A DNA stretch of 64,000 nucleotides from Botryosphaeria dothidea. Lineage: Eukaryota > Ascomycota > Dothideomycetes > Botryosphaeriales > Botryosphaeriaceae. The stretch lies in contig WWBZ02000073.1 of the NCBI GenBank assembly GCA_011503125.2, positions 496,001 through 560,000 on the forward strand, given 5' to 3'. The notes under the pieces were generated by a model. That model had not been told where the DNA came from. It saw only the letters and a list, made by a program, of their open reading frames with translations, and made no database searches. Below are positions 12,050-23,777 of the stretch, in pieces; the first letter of the stretch is position 1, and each line of letters begins with the position of its first letter. The position numbers and the translations under genes were made by a program.

Positions 12050-13525
12050 TCAATCCCTCCATCGATACCCGCCCAACCACGCACCACCAGTAGGCCCACC
12101 GAGCTCATCCTTCTCCGCTACGCCACCACCGCTGCACAGAAGTGGCATCTCCTCGACCGGCGGGCTGGCTAGCTGCAGCAGCGACGCGGCGCGTGGATCC
12201 CACGCGGCATCCTCGCCAAACATGCCGAGCACGAGCGCGTTGACGCGGGCCAGCTCGCCGTACTGCGCCTCGAGGTGTGCGTTCCACTGCTTGACAAAGT
12301 CGTTGCGCGAGGCGTAGAAGGCGTCGACGTCGCCGCATTCGCGAGCCACGCGTGCGCGGTGCAGGTAGTTTGCCGCGCCCGAGGGTACCACTTGCATGTG
12401 CGCGGCGCCCTCGAGGTAGACTTGCTTGAACGAGGAGAACATGCGGGCGATTGGCGGTTTGGGCGGCACGGCGAGGTTGCCGGCGAGGAGATTGTGGAAG
12501 AGCGTTTGGTAGGTTAGAAAGGACGGGTCGGTGGAGGGGACGAGTTGGCCTAGGAGGGTCATGGTCCAGGAGCCGGGGAGGTTTGGCGTGGAGTTCGGGG
12601 GGGAACAACTGATGTATGCGTTACCGTTGCCTTTGTAAGGGGGTTCGAGGGTGGGGACGGTGATGTTTCGGAGGGCGGTCGTCAGCGGTTGCGTGATGAG
12701 CTTGAAGTTTGCTAAGGCTTGGGATGCGGTCCAGCGGTCGAAGCGGCAGAAGACGACGCGGACGGTCAGTCGGTGGAGGTGTTCGGCGCGCGCAAGGTAG
12801 GGTAGGATGGCGGAGACGCTATCGCGGATGTCGTACATCTCAACCTCTTCGGACCAGTTATCCAGTTGAGAGGCATTTTGCACGACAATCTCGAGGTTGT
12901 AGTTCTTGACGTGGGAAAAGTTCAGCTGACGACGTAGATCCAAGGCTTTCATCACGCCACGGTCCGGGTCCCCGCGCTCTTCAGCACCGCGAGGGCGATA
13001 GAGGTAGCGGTTGCCAATTGTAGCTCCCACCTGGCTCAGCTCCAGGTGAAATGTCGTGCAGCCGTACAAATAGTCGCGAGCTTCAGCTCCGATCTGCCTG
13101 TTGATGAGAAGAAGAGGGAGGAATTCTTTGATGCGCTTTTTCGCGAAGCTCCCGGCTGGAACACTGCCCACTGTCAGCCCCGGTGGCAGCAGATATTTGA
13201 ACATCTCCATGCGCAACTCGACGGGAAGCTTGAGGAAGTGGCATGGTCCTTGGGGGGTGTCCACATGATCCGGGCAGAGCTCAAAGTACGGAGGCGGGGG
13301 ATCCCGGTGGAAGAGGCGTTTACAGCGAGCTCCAGTCTTGGAATTGACATACTGGCAGGTTCCAGGACGGAGCAGCTGGTCACGATGCTGGTGGCATGTA
13401 GGCAGATACCCCGGCTCGGCGACCTTGGACTTGTTGGCGCAACGGCGGTTGGTCTTCTTGCTTGTTCCCCAGCAGATGTCTGCGGCGGCGGCGGCGGTGG
13501 AAGCCATTGTCGAACACAGGGTCAC
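12050..13525 (-). CDS. F-box-like fungal protein with tandem Cys/His motifs
   Basis: A single exon of 491 residues; a second start codon at residue 7 (13507) is equally possible. Residues 18-47 and 57-87 form two similar motifs, C-x10-C-x14-C-x2-H and C-x10-C-x15-C-x2-H, each with a basic stretch before the second cysteine (KTNRRC, KTGARC); they look like small zinc-binding modules. They are followed by FLKLPVELRMEMFKYLLP (97-114), typical of the F-box-like/2EXR-type region at the start of many fungal proteins of unknown role, then LLLINRQIGAEARDYLYG. The remainder has no recognisable domain. F-box proteins usually act as substrate receptors for SCF ubiquitin ligases, but many fungal members with this helix are uncharacterised, so the role is not assigned. 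Confidence 0.8.
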   Translation of the reverse strand: MTLCSTMASTAAAAADICWGTSKKTNRRCANKSKVAEPGYLPTCHQHRDQLLRPGTCQYVNSKTGARCKRLFHRDPPPPYFELCPDHVDTPQGPCHFLKLPVELRMEMFKYLLPPGLTVGSVPAGSFAKKRIKEFLPLLLINRQIGAEARDYLYGCTTFHLELSQVGATIGNRYLYRPRGAEERGDPDRGVMKALDLRRQLNFSHVKNYNLEIVVQNASQLDNWSEEVEMYDIRDSVSAILPYLARAEHLHRLTVRVVFCRFDRWTASQALANFKLITQPLTTALRNITVPTLEPPYKGNGNAYISCSPPNSTPNLPGSWTMTLLGQLVPSTDPSFLTYQTLFHNLLAGNLAVPPKPPIARMFSSFKQVYLEGAAHMQVVPSGAANYLHRARVARECGDVDAFYASRNDFVKQWNAHLEAQYGELARVNALVLGMFGEDAAWDPRAASLLQLASPPVEEMPLLCSGGGVAEKDELGGPTGGAWLGGYRWRD

Positions 13526-14271
13526 ATCGGCAGCTGGGGTGGTGCGGGAGCTGTTTTAAGTAAAGAATTGCGCCGATGTTGGTTGAGCGGGTGGCTGCGT
13601 TGAGCCCCAAAAAAGCCGGGGAAATGATCGACCTGGAAACATGCAGGAGCGGTGTCACCAGAGCGCTGACTCCTTCCCAGATGCTGTTTCCCGTGCTTGC
13701 CGACGGGTTACACAAGGCCTGTTTCAGAAAATTCCGGGAGCTGGATGAGGTGGAAGGCGGTCGAAAAACGGCCTTTGGCCGGTATATCAAGCGCTTGCGG
13801 GGCCAGGGCGGCCTCGCCAGGAAGGAGCCGGGAGGCAGCAGCAGTCCAGGGCGGCTGGCGCCATGCGCTTTTATGCGAAGAGGAGCTTCCTCTTTGTACG
13901 TGTTGCGTCGCAATATGCGAGTAATCCCACGGACCTAGTGCGCCAATGACGGGGCGCATGAATCGAGCGTCGCGCAAGATGCTGCACAGGCAAGGATCAT
14001 TTGCACTCGCTGCCAGCCGAACAAACGCTCTGCAACTTGGAAACCCGGGCTTACACGTGACATCCAACTGTCTAGACCAGCCGGATGCTGTTCTGCAGTC
14101 AGCCTGATAGGCTGCGTCGGACCGCGGGTATTAATTGTCGATCTGGCAGGCTCCACCCCCTCTGCGGTTAGCACGATAAGCAGCGGCGTCAGCCGTCAGC
14201 ACCAAAGCACCAGCCCACCATTTAACCTGATCAATCCTTTGCGTGACCACTCGTGTGCGGTCCATTTCATC
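13526..14271. other. Divergent promoter region
   Basis: Separates the minus-strand F-box-like gene from the plus-strand monooxygenase, so it must carry both promoters. Short open frames here (for example 13576-13938) have no features of a real gene. Confidence 0.4.
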
Positions 14272-15609
14272 ATGATTGCTTCTGCTAGCGAGCCTTCCGG
14301 GGGGCAATCCTCCAAACCCTTTTCCGTCGCCATCGTCGGCGGGGGCCTGGGCGGCGTCGTTCTGGCCGTCGGCTTGCTCGCCCACAACGTCCCCTTCCAT
14401 ATATACGAAGCCGCAAAGAGCTTCAGCGAGATTGGCGCTGGTGTTGCATTTGGTCCAAATTCCGTGAGTGCTCTTGGCCTGATTTCGCCCGACTTGCGCG
14501 AAGCCCTTGCCAGACACGCAACCGTCAACGCCACCCCCGAGCTGGAGCATGTCTTTCTATCGTTTCGTCGCGGCCAATGCTCGAAAGAGAAATCAAACGG
14601 AGAAAAGATGGGTGACGCAGGGGAGTGGTTGTTTGACTTGAAGAATGACCAAAGTGCAATCAACTCAACGGGCCTGCCCTTGAGGTGCTGTGTGCATCGC
14701 GCAAAGTTCCTGGATGAGATAATCAAGCTTGTCCCTGAGGGATCAACTTCCTTCAACAAAGTTTTGACGAGTGTCCGTGAACTCTCCGCTGAAGAGGGTG
14801 GAGGCGTACATCTCCGCTTCTCGGATGGCACTTCGACGGCTGCCAGCGCTGCTATTGGCTGCGACGGCATCAAAAGCAAGACGAGGCACTTTGTCCACGG
14901 GCCCGATGCTCAACCAGTATTCACTGGTGGCTATGCCTTCCGAGCGATGGTGCCATCAGAGGTCTTCGAGAAGACCATGGGCCGTGAGTCGACTTTCGAT
15001 GGCCAAATGTACGTCGGGAAAGGAGGTTACATAATCACCTACCCTGTCGAGCACGGAAGACTCATTAACGTCGTGGCGTCCCGATTTCCCCCCGGATGCA
15101 CATGGAGTCATGACGCATGGCTCTCACCCTCTACACAAGAAGAGATATCGACGGAACTCTATGGATGGCATCCGGGATTGGTCGAGTTCCTTTGCCGGTA
15201 CGGGACGATGGATAAGTGGGCGCTCTTCGACTACCGGCATCAAGAGAAATTTTGTCGCGGCCGTGTATGCCTCCTTGGAGATGCAGCGCATGCTACCACG
15301 CCGCATCTCGGTGCAGGAGCGGGGCAGGCGATGGAGGACGCCTATGTATTGAGCAATCTCTTGGGAAAAGCGGAGAAAGCGGAGGATTTGCCCATTGTGT
15401 TCCAGGCGTATGATGCTGTGCGAAGGCCGCGCACACAGCGTGTGGTTGAGTCGAGTAGGTTGAGCGGGTTGGCGCTCGCGGGTATGGAAGATGGGGTTGG
15501 CGTTGACTTCACCAGACTTGGAGCTGTGTTCGGCCAGAGAATCAGATCGGTGTGGAACGAGGATTTACAGAGGGAGGTGAAGGAGACCAAGGCTGGAATG
15601 GCACCATAG
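14239..15609 (+). CDS. FAD-dependent monooxygenase, salicylate hydroxylase-like
   Basis: A single exon of 456 residues from 14239, or 445 from the second in-frame ATG at 14272, which begins closer to the FAD fold and is the likelier start. It belongs to the group A flavoprotein monooxygenases, which hydroxylate aromatic rings with NAD(P)H and oxygen. Seen: VAIVGGGLGG for the ADP part of FAD, a GCDGIKSKTR segment (DG motif, binding FAD and NAD(P)H), and GDAAHATTPHLGAGAGQAM (GD motif, binding the FAD ribityl chain). The spacing and the PHLGAGAGQAMEDA wording match salicylate 1-monooxygenase-like fungal proteins, which convert salicylate to catechol; related enzymes act on other phenolic acids or in secondary metabolism, so the substrate is unproven. 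An aryl-alcohol-type dehydrogenase in the same region is compatible with aromatic catabolism. Confidence 0.88.
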   Translation: MRDHSCAVHFIMIASASEPSGGQSSKPFSVAIVGGGLGGVVLAVGLLAHNVPFHIYEAAKSFSEIGAGVAFGPNSVSALGLISPDLREALARHATVNATPELEHVFLSFRRGQCSKEKSNGEKMGDAGEWLFDLKNDQSAINSTGLPLRCCVHRAKFLDEIIKLVPEGSTSFNKVLTSVRELSAEEGGGVHLRFSDGTSTAASAAIGCDGIKSKTRHFVHGPDAQPVFTGGYAFRAMVPSEVFEKTMGRESTFDGQMYVGKGGYIITYPVEHGRLINVVASRFPPGCTWSHDAWLSPSTQEEISTELYGWHPGLVEFLCRYGTMDKWALFDYRHQEKFCRGRVCLLGDAAHATTPHLGAGAGQAMEDAYVLSNLLGKAEKAEDLPIVFQAYDAVRRPRTQRVVESSRLSGLALAGMEDGVGVDFTRLGAVFGQRIRSVWNEDLQREVKETKAGMAP

Positions 15610-16143
15610 GTAGAGATTGTAGCCGCGCCTGCGGGGGCCCTAATTGCCTCGCCAAACCTTGCCCCAATGGGAAATGCTCTTCTTGGAATGCTCAAACGCG
15701 ACTTGCTCATCAAAGTGCTTTGCTTCTTGCACCATCTCATATGGGGAGACAATCTGGGGGCCTAAACGATCAGACGGGAGACGGGCGTTTCCGAGAAGCC
15801 GATTCCACGCCTTGGCGTACAGCAGACAGGCATTTCTCAGCAAAAAAGGCACGATCGAGTTCGGGCGGAGCTAACATATCGGGCCGCTTTGAACTGTCGC
15901 CCGTCCTAACGGGACAAGGCGGGATTGTCCTGAATCCTTCGGAATGGTTCTTACTGTACCGTGCTTTAGTGCAGCGCCTCGGTTCCTGTACGCAAGCGCC
16001 CAGCGGCTCGCGACTTCGTATCAACGCTCCGGTGCGTGAATCAGCGAGTGAAACCAGTCCCACACCCGATAGATGAGGTTTCTCTCACTCGCAAGATTCT
16101 CCTCCTTTCCCAGATACGCGAGGACCCCCAGGAACACCCAGAC
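15610..16143. other. Intergenic region
   Basis: Separates the monooxygenase from the methyltransferase. An in-frame ATG at 16036 would extend the methyltransferase by 36 residues, but that stretch shows no family similarity. No other gene seen. Confidence 0.35.
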
Positions 16144-16922
16144 ATGGCCGCCAACACCAGTGGCTCCAACGACGACGCAGCATACATGACCGCCTACGAG
16201 CTTGCCTACAAGGCTCTTCTGCAGCATGTCCCGCAATTTCGAGATAGTGAAAGAAGTAGACCTGCCCCTCTCGCTCGAGACAGGCCGCCAAAGACTGATG
16301 CTGACGCACAATAGAGCCCGACATCCTCGAGGTTGGGTGTGGAACCGGAGTGTTGGCGTCGATGTTGGCACCGCACGCGCATACGCTCACTGGCCTCGAT
16401 TCCTCCGTTTCCGCGATTTCAGAATTCAACGCGAACGCTAAGCAACGAGGCGCGCAACATATTGAAGCTGTCTACTTCGACTGGGACGATCCCGACTTTG
16501 AGGCATACCCTCAGACGGCAGCGAAGCTGATACAAAAGGCGGACGGGCAGGCAGCGGAAGGACCAGTGCGCACAGACTTGATTCTCAGCAATCCACTGAC
16601 CCAGTCCTGGCCAAATTTGAAGGACTGGTTTCAAATCTCGTACTTTGGTCTGTCTCCTGGCGGGAGAGCTGTGGTGATCGGTTTGGAACACACAGGACCC
16701 GAGTCGGCGCTATTTTATCCGGCGGACAAACGCGACAGTTCGAAGACGCGCGGATTCAAACCAGACGAGTTGGTAAAGAACCTAAAAGATGCGGGGTTCG
16801 TAGACGTGTCATGCGAGAGGGTGTTTTCTGTCGAGAAGGCCGTGGACCCTGCGGCGGCTGGGGGAAGGACCTCGATAGAGTTTCCGTTCGTGCTGTGCCA
16901 GGCATCGAAGCCGTTGCGATAG
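16144..16922 (+). CDS. Class I SAM-dependent methyltransferase
   Basis: Two exons, 16144-16246 and 16315-16922, give 236 residues. Removing the 68 nt intron (GTGAAA donor, CTGAC branch point, AATAG acceptor) creates KPDILEVGCGTGVLASML, the motif I glycine loop that binds S-adenosylmethionine; without splicing this motif is in a closed frame, which supports the model. Later parts fit motif II (LTGLDSS), a post-motif segment (TDLILSNPL) and a SPGGRAVVIG strand, all in the order of the seven-strand methyltransferase fold. The substrate is not predictable. The start at 16144 is preferred to 16036 for size. Likely cytosolic. Confidence 0.82.
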
Positions 16923-17216
16923 TACATTTAATTGGAGAAGATCGCCGGAAGCAAAATGCGAAATGTGGTAGAAGGTCGTATGAAGGTGAAGAGGTCGAGA
17001 TGCTGGGAAGGCCGGGAGAGCGACAGGCATTGGGCGGCAGGGCGGGCCGCAGTAGGTAGGGCGTTGCTCTGCCAACCGACCAACTCTTGGCGGCGCGTTT
17101 GCGGCTCTCGCAGCACTGCGTCACCACACACTCGCGTCCCGTCCCGCTGCCGGCATCTCCATGTGTCCTGCCTGCTTCTCCCTCTATTCCCCATCGCCCT
17201 CGCATACCTCGCCGAT

Positions 17217-20200
17217 ATGACGGCAACCAACACGAAACCCACGCGCCCCGACCTCGACGCCCTCAAGCAGGCTCTTCAAGCCCATCAAACATGCTCCGAC
17301 GCCGCTGTCAAGGCCCTGCAAGACTTGCTGGGCGCTGTCGGGAAGGCTACCGCTGCTCAGGATAAGGAGAATATCCAGCCCAAGAAGGGCCGCACACAAG
17401 ATGCGAAGACCACGACGCGCCCGCGGTCCAAGACGAAGACGAAAGCAGACCTCGCCGACGCCCATCCCGCTCTCAGCCCTCGCGAAAAGTACCTCCTTGC
17501 CACAGAAGTCGTCAACTCTTCCTTGAAAGGCCTCAGCGATGCGCTCAAGCCTCAGCCCAAATCGCATGCCCGCGTTGCCTCTACCGCTACCGAAACCCAG
17601 TGCTCGCGAACCGCCTCGACCACGTCGGATTCCAAACGGCCAACTGCACAGAGAGCCCTTAGCCAAATATCAAACGAAACCGCCAAATCCTCGAGCCTGA
17701 CAAAGTCATCATCGTCTTCGTCGACAAAATCCGGCGCGCCCGCGAACATCGTTGCCCTCGCTGAATGTGCGAGATTGGCTTTCGCATACTTGAGATCGTC
17801 CGAAGCATGGAAAACCGCGGGCAAAAGTATGCCAGCGTTGCAGCTAGAAACTGGTATGCTGTCGTTGATTGGAAAACTACTCTCACATGGTCTGGATGCT
17901 TTGGCGGCAAAAGAGTTGGGGGCACTGAAGAAACGCTTGGAAACATATTTGCGTCCAACGGGAAAGGAGACGGAAGGCAGGCAGAAGAATGGCGAGCAGG
18001 CGGAGAAGGAGACTTTGGCAACCCTTCTGAATTTCGGGCAGGTGGACATGGACAGTCCAGCCCTTCGGCTCGCTGTCAGTCACCAGCTCTCCGTTCTCAA
18101 AATCATCGCGAACAGCAAGCGTCCCTCAACAATTGAATCTGCTCTCGAATTCCTCAAAAGGTCTTCTCCGTCATCACCGATCAAATTTCTCTTGCACCTG
18201 GCGGAAACCAAAGGAACCATGGAAAAGGCGGCCCGTCAATTGGAATCGTTCGCCCAGATCCTTCTCTCTCTTTGTCCCAGCATATCTCCATCCGAGGATT
18301 CCTCTGCGCGCGATCCGAAAGCAAGCCTATCTCCGGACGCCGCCTTTCAAATGCAGGCTTTGGCTTTTGAGACTCGCTCGAAGTGGTGGACACTTACAGG
18401 GCATAAGGGCGATGCGCAGGCAGACCTTCTAGGACCTTTCTCCAAATGCCTGGCCGCTTTTTCGAGGAGATCTGGATCATTGCCATCAGAAAAGTACAAC
18501 CTGGCTGTTGAAAGACTGGAAATTTTGGAGAACTCTACCGGACTCAAGACAAGAGATAGGAATCTGTGCACTGCCATGAGCTCACTTGCGGAGGAAGCAA
18601 GCATGGGACCTGAAGCAATGAAGTGGGCCAAGAACCAATCCTCCTCCTCAAAAGGACGAAAAGTCTCGGATGCATCACAGGCAGCCACTCGTATTCGGAT
18701 CGCTACCTTGTCGCTAAGCACCGAATCATCCGGTGAACAGACCGATGACCTAGACACAAATATCGATTCTGCCCTCAAGAGCTTGGAAGGTAGCTTGAGA
18801 GGTAACTCTGCTGACTTGGACTCCCTGTTGGCCGAAGTGTCAAGCCTCAGAAAAGCTGCTTGCAAAGCATGTGTCGACGCAAAAGACGATCAGCTTCTCC
18901 GCAACAAGTGCTTTTCTGTCGTTTCCTCATGCATCCATTTTCTGGCCAGATATATCGGGACAGCACCAACCGAAGGATCAGGTGCCGAGACCTTTATCAG
19001 GCACGGAGAAAGGCTGCAGTTTGCATCAAAGGCTGTGAAGGGATTTCTGGACTCCGCAACAACCTGTTGCAAAGTGTTGATATCTTCTGAATCAGTTCCC
19101 TGGGATGCCCTGAACAGTGTTCTTGAAGATTGTCGATTTATTCTTTGTGAGATCGAAGGTCTCTACACAGAGGACCCCAAGCAACTTCAACAATTTTCCA
19201 GCAATCTTGGGTGCCCTTTCGTCAAGCTTTCCGGTTTATATTGGCTTTTTTTCGCCTATCTTAGGAAGAAGAATCCTTCCGGCGAAGGCCTTCTTCAATC
19301 CCTGAGAAGCTCCGTCGAGATATTACTGGGTCGACCGGAAGATGAGAAGTCTTCAGGTCTGCTTCTTCTGAAACTTGAGAGGCTCGGAGAGGTGCTCGAG
19401 GAGATGCGCAGATACGAGGAGGCAGAAAAAGCGTACACAGACTCTATTCGTATCCAGATCGAGTCTGGAGCCCTTCAAGAAGCCGCGGACAGTGCTTCCA
19501 CTCGATCTTTCCAGCAGTTGATGTTGGAGGGGAAATCTGCAGCCTTCCTGAAGACAGCGACGTCCCTACATCATGTCCTCCTCCGACAGAGTCAAAAGAA
19601 CGATGAGAGGTCATTGTTCTTCGATATTGAGGATCTTGAGCCTGCTGAAAGATCGGTATTGCTCGAGGTGCAACTGATTCTCTGCGGCGAAACACATGCC
19701 AAGTCGCGTTTCCCCAGCGCTGCTTTGTGTAGCTCTATTCGCAATATTGTGTCGCAATTGTTTGAGCTCTACAGCATATCTGAATACCCACTCCGGCGGC
19801 AGCGAATTGCAACCCACGTTCTCAGGCTGGGTGTGGATTGCCAAGATATCCTAGGCAAAGACATCTTCTCCGAAGCGACTTCCTGCGTGATCAGGCCCGA
19901 TGCATCTCTCGGATCCGACGCCAACCTCAGCCAGTACCAAGAACACTTCGCAGCATCCTACAAGATGAGTATTGCCCTGCTGGAAATGCCACCATCCGCC
20001 GATGAAATTCAAGATCCCCTCCAGGTTTGGCAACGCATCTTGGACGCGGTGGATTCTTGGTCCCAATTACTCTCTCGGATTGACGCTTTCGAAGTCTGGA
20101 TGGCCCAACTTCAGGTTGTATCAGATTTCTTGGGCATGAAGGGTCTAGATTTTTTGAGAGTGACGGTGTTGTCGATCATGACTAAGGGCCTAGAGCTGCA

Positions 20201-23200
20201 ACAGCCTCCGATGTACGGAAAACTAGTCCAGGCGCTCGCCAGTCTAGGTTCTCAGTACGCTCGTCTGGGCTATTCCGGAAAAGCTGGTACCATTTTGGCG
20301 AAGGCCCAAGCTATCCTAGAAACAGGAGAAGTCCCGACCGAAGCTGTTCTCCAGTGGCACCTGGCATACTCTGAGTACATGCTGTTACTTGGCAATCTTG
20401 AGAAATGGTAAGAAAACTTCTCCAGACTTGGCATCCCTTCGTGTTAATGTTCTTTTAGTGGTGAGACACTGACTGCGGCTCATGAGCTCGCTCAGAATGA
20501 CCCAGTCGTCTGCGCCATGGCCAAATCGACCGCCTCCTACTCGAAACGGCTGCGATACAACAAGCTACTCTCCGAAGCTTCACACATCTACTCTCTCTTC
20601 TCGTTGAGCTCGGGCTTCCCTACTGAAGCTCTGGCATATGCTAAACAATGTGTCGACATAAACAGGAAAGTCTGGATTGCTGTGGAAAACCGGAGAGTAA
20701 AAAAGGACATGAAAGACCCATTGAGTCCTGAGAAGGAGCTGGACGATGTTACCGACGGAATCTCAAAAATGTCTGTTCAGAAATGCGCCGCTCCTCTCAC
20801 GATTTCGATGACGCACGGAGCACTTACTGGAGCTGCCTTTTGGTCCTTCGTGCCATCAATCTTCCGTGGACTTTCTCAGCTTGCGAGCGTTTTCGCTCAT
20901 CAAGGAATGCTGCAAGAAGCCGTGTACTTCTCGGAACACGCCGCGAAGGTTGCAGCTGCCGTCGAAGCTGCTCCATTTACTGTACGCAATTCCAACAGCA
21001 CTGCGCAGTATTATTTGGAGAGCAACAGATTGGAGGAAGCCTCGGAATGCTTGGACAAAGTGGATTCGAGCGTCAAAAAATTGCCTTCCTGCGTCGATCT
21101 GGCAATTTTTCATTCGACAGCTGCACAGCTTAGCCAACTTCTGGAAGAAGACGACGAAGCGATTGAAAAGTATGATAAGGCCAACAGTATCATACAAACT
21201 CTGTCGGAGCCGTTATTCATCCAGAGTCTCGACCATCTGCTATCCGGAGGAACTGAACTTGTGAGCCAGATGTCTAGCATGAGCATCGAGGAAACCACAA
21301 CTCGAGGCCGGAAGGCTCAAACGAAGGCCACAAAGACAACGAAGACCAAAAAGACGACGAGTACTGTGACGAAGACGACTGCACGGAAGACCACCTCGGC
21401 CAAAGCAGTGGCTGTACCAGCACCACAGAAGATGGCCAATGAGTGCCCTCCTCTTGAAGGCATTCAGGCGACCATCCTCTGCCGCAAGGCCGCCTTGCTG
21501 CTCGCAAGAGATCGTCTTTCCGAGGCCGTTGCTCTTATTGAGAAGGCTGCTGAGATGAAGCTTGGTCAAGAGGCGGCAGTCCAGCATCAGTCTACTCGAT
21601 TCCGGTCCCTCATGTCAGAGGCGATGAGGGAGATTGCAGCAGACTTCACGTTCAATGCTCTCCCAGAGTCCACAATCTCATTCCCAGCCCTCTCCAAAGG
21701 CGACAGGAAACTATCTGAGCCGTCGCAGGCTAGGCCATCCTACCTTTCCATCGCGGAGGACCTATCACCCCTAGTACCAGCACCAAAGAAAGGTGCGAGA
21801 GGGAAGAAAGCTGCCAAGGAAGACTTTTCAGTTCTTTTGAGGAAGGCTCGCGACTGTATTGCGGAGGTTCAGAGTCAGGCTGTTCATACCTCTTCAACAT
21901 CCGCAGTGAAAAAGGTGTGCAGCATGCTGAATGAAGTCACCATTCTCCTCTCTGCTACGATTCCGAAGGGCGTCAAGGGATCTCTTCACCCTCTTTATGC
22001 GGCATATCTCACGGAGCTCCCGAAGACCAATGCCTCCCAATTGGAGCAGCTGGCTATTTCAATCGAAAACAAAAAGATGACCAGCGAATCTTTGCTGGCT
22101 TGGCCTGGTCTTGTGGATGATCAACAAAAACCTGTTCAGCTCACCGCCGCGGATTTCCAGACCGAGTATGTCAATATTATTCCGCAGGGCTGGACCGCGG
22201 TATCTCTGTCGCTCAATGAAGCCCGTGACGAGCTTTACATCACGCGCTACGTGCCCTATCAGTCTCCGTTCATCCTAAGACTTCCCATGGCGCGCCACAA
22301 CTCGCGCGACATGGACGAAGAGATCTTCGGCTTCGAGGAGGGCAAGGCCGAGCTGCAGGAGATTATCGAACTGTCGAACTTCAGCACGCGCAGCCCACCC
22401 GACTTGACCAAGAAAGGTGCGAAGACGGAGTGGTGGGCTGAACGCGAGGCTCTTGATGCCCGTCTTGGTGATCTCCTCACCAACATCGAAAACATCTGGC
22501 TCGGTGGCTTCCGCGGTATTTTCAAGAAGAAGGGTGACAGGGCTCTGCTCAGCAGGTTCCAAAAGAACTTTGAGAATATTCTCGACCGCCACTTGCCCAG
22601 TCGGCAAGGCAAGGGGAAGAAGCCCAAGACAAGCCTCGACTCGAGAATCCTGGAGCTTTTCGTGGGGCTCGGCAACCCGGACGATGGAGTGGACCTGGAC
22701 GAGCCGTTGATGGACCTGGTCTACTTCGTAGTCGACATCCTGCAGTTCAACGGCGAGCGAAACGCCTACGACGAGATCGACTTCGACTCCATCATCATCG
22801 AGATGCTGGATGCGCTGCGACAATTCCACGAAGCGGCAGAGCAAACGCCAAACCAACACACGATCCTCGTCCTTGACAAGAACCTGCACGCCTTCCCCTG
22901 GGAATCTCTCCCCTCCCTACAATCCCTCTCCATCTCCCGACTCCCATCTATGTCCGCCCTGCGCGAGCGTCTGAATGTTGCGCGCGCGAGCAAGCGCAAC
23001 GCTGAGGATGAAGACGAAGAGGAGGAGCCGCAAGGCGGCCACCACATCCCCCTCGCATCCCTCACCGGCACCAGCATCCTCAACCCAGGCGGTGACCTCA
23101 CGCGCACACAGGATACGCTGGCACCGCACCTCGAGGCCAGCTCCATGCCTGGCACTTGGACCCACCTGATCGGCCGCATCCCCGAAGAAAAGACGTTCGA

Positions 23201-23777
23201 GCAGTCGCTCGCGACCAAGGACGTCCTGCTCTACTTCGGGCACGGCAGCGGCGCGCAGTATGTGCGCGGGCGGACGGTGAAGAGGCTGCTGTGTCGCCAG
23301 AGTGAGGGGGAGGAGAAGAAGAAGCCCACGCTCGCGACGAGCCTCCTCTTCGGCTGCAGCTCCGCCAAGGTCACGGACAACGGCGCGTTCGAGCCGTCGG
23401 GGATGCTGTGCGCGTACCTCACCGCGGGCGTGCCCGCCGTGCTGGGCATGCTGTGGGATGTGACGGACAAGGATTGCGATCGGTTCGCGGTCACGACGCT
23501 GCAGAGGTGGGGGTTGTTTGAGGAGGAGGAGGAGGAGGAGAAGGAAGAGGTTGTGGAGCCGAAGACACCGGCGAGGAAGAGGGGCGCGAAGACGCCGAGT
23601 AAGAGTCGCAGTCGGAGTAGGGGGGTGAAGGTGCCGGAGAAGAGGGATGTTGGCGGGAAGAACGGGGGGAAGGTGGGGTTGGATGAGGCGGTGGCGAGGA
23701 GTCGGGGGGCTTGTTATTTGAGGTATTTGAACGGCGCCGCTGCGGTGGTGTATGGGATTCCGGTGTTTTTGGAATAG
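17217..23777 (+). CDS. ESP1: Separase (sister-chromatid separation protease)
   Basis: Two exons, 17217-20407 and 20459-23777, give 2169 residues, similar in size to Aspergillus BimB. Separase is the caspase-like cysteine protease (family C50) that cleaves cohesin at anaphase onset after securin is destroyed. Seen: the C-terminal catalytic domain with VLDKNLHAFPWESLP, His1992 in LYFGHGSG and Cys2030 in LLFGCSSAKV, then SGMLCAYLTAGVPAVLGMLW and a closing CYLRYLNGAAAVVYGIPVFL. The long N-terminal part is helical and repeat-like. Two low-complexity segments are notable: a Lys/Thr-rich linker near 21300-21420 and, between catalytic core and C-terminus, a Glu run followed by a basic Ser/Arg stretch (23517-23640). 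The 51 nt intron joins the open frames in phase 2. An in-frame ATG at 16932 would add 95 residues, but these show no similarity and overlap the likely leader. Confidence 0.96.

Noticed and set aside
1036..16922. Secondary-metabolite cluster
   Set aside because: No polyketide synthase, NRPS, terpene cyclase or similar backbone gene in the window.
16932..17216. 95-codon upstream extension of separase
   Set aside because: No similarity to separases; the ATG at 17217 begins a more typical fungal N-terminus, and the stretch directly follows the methyltransferase gene.
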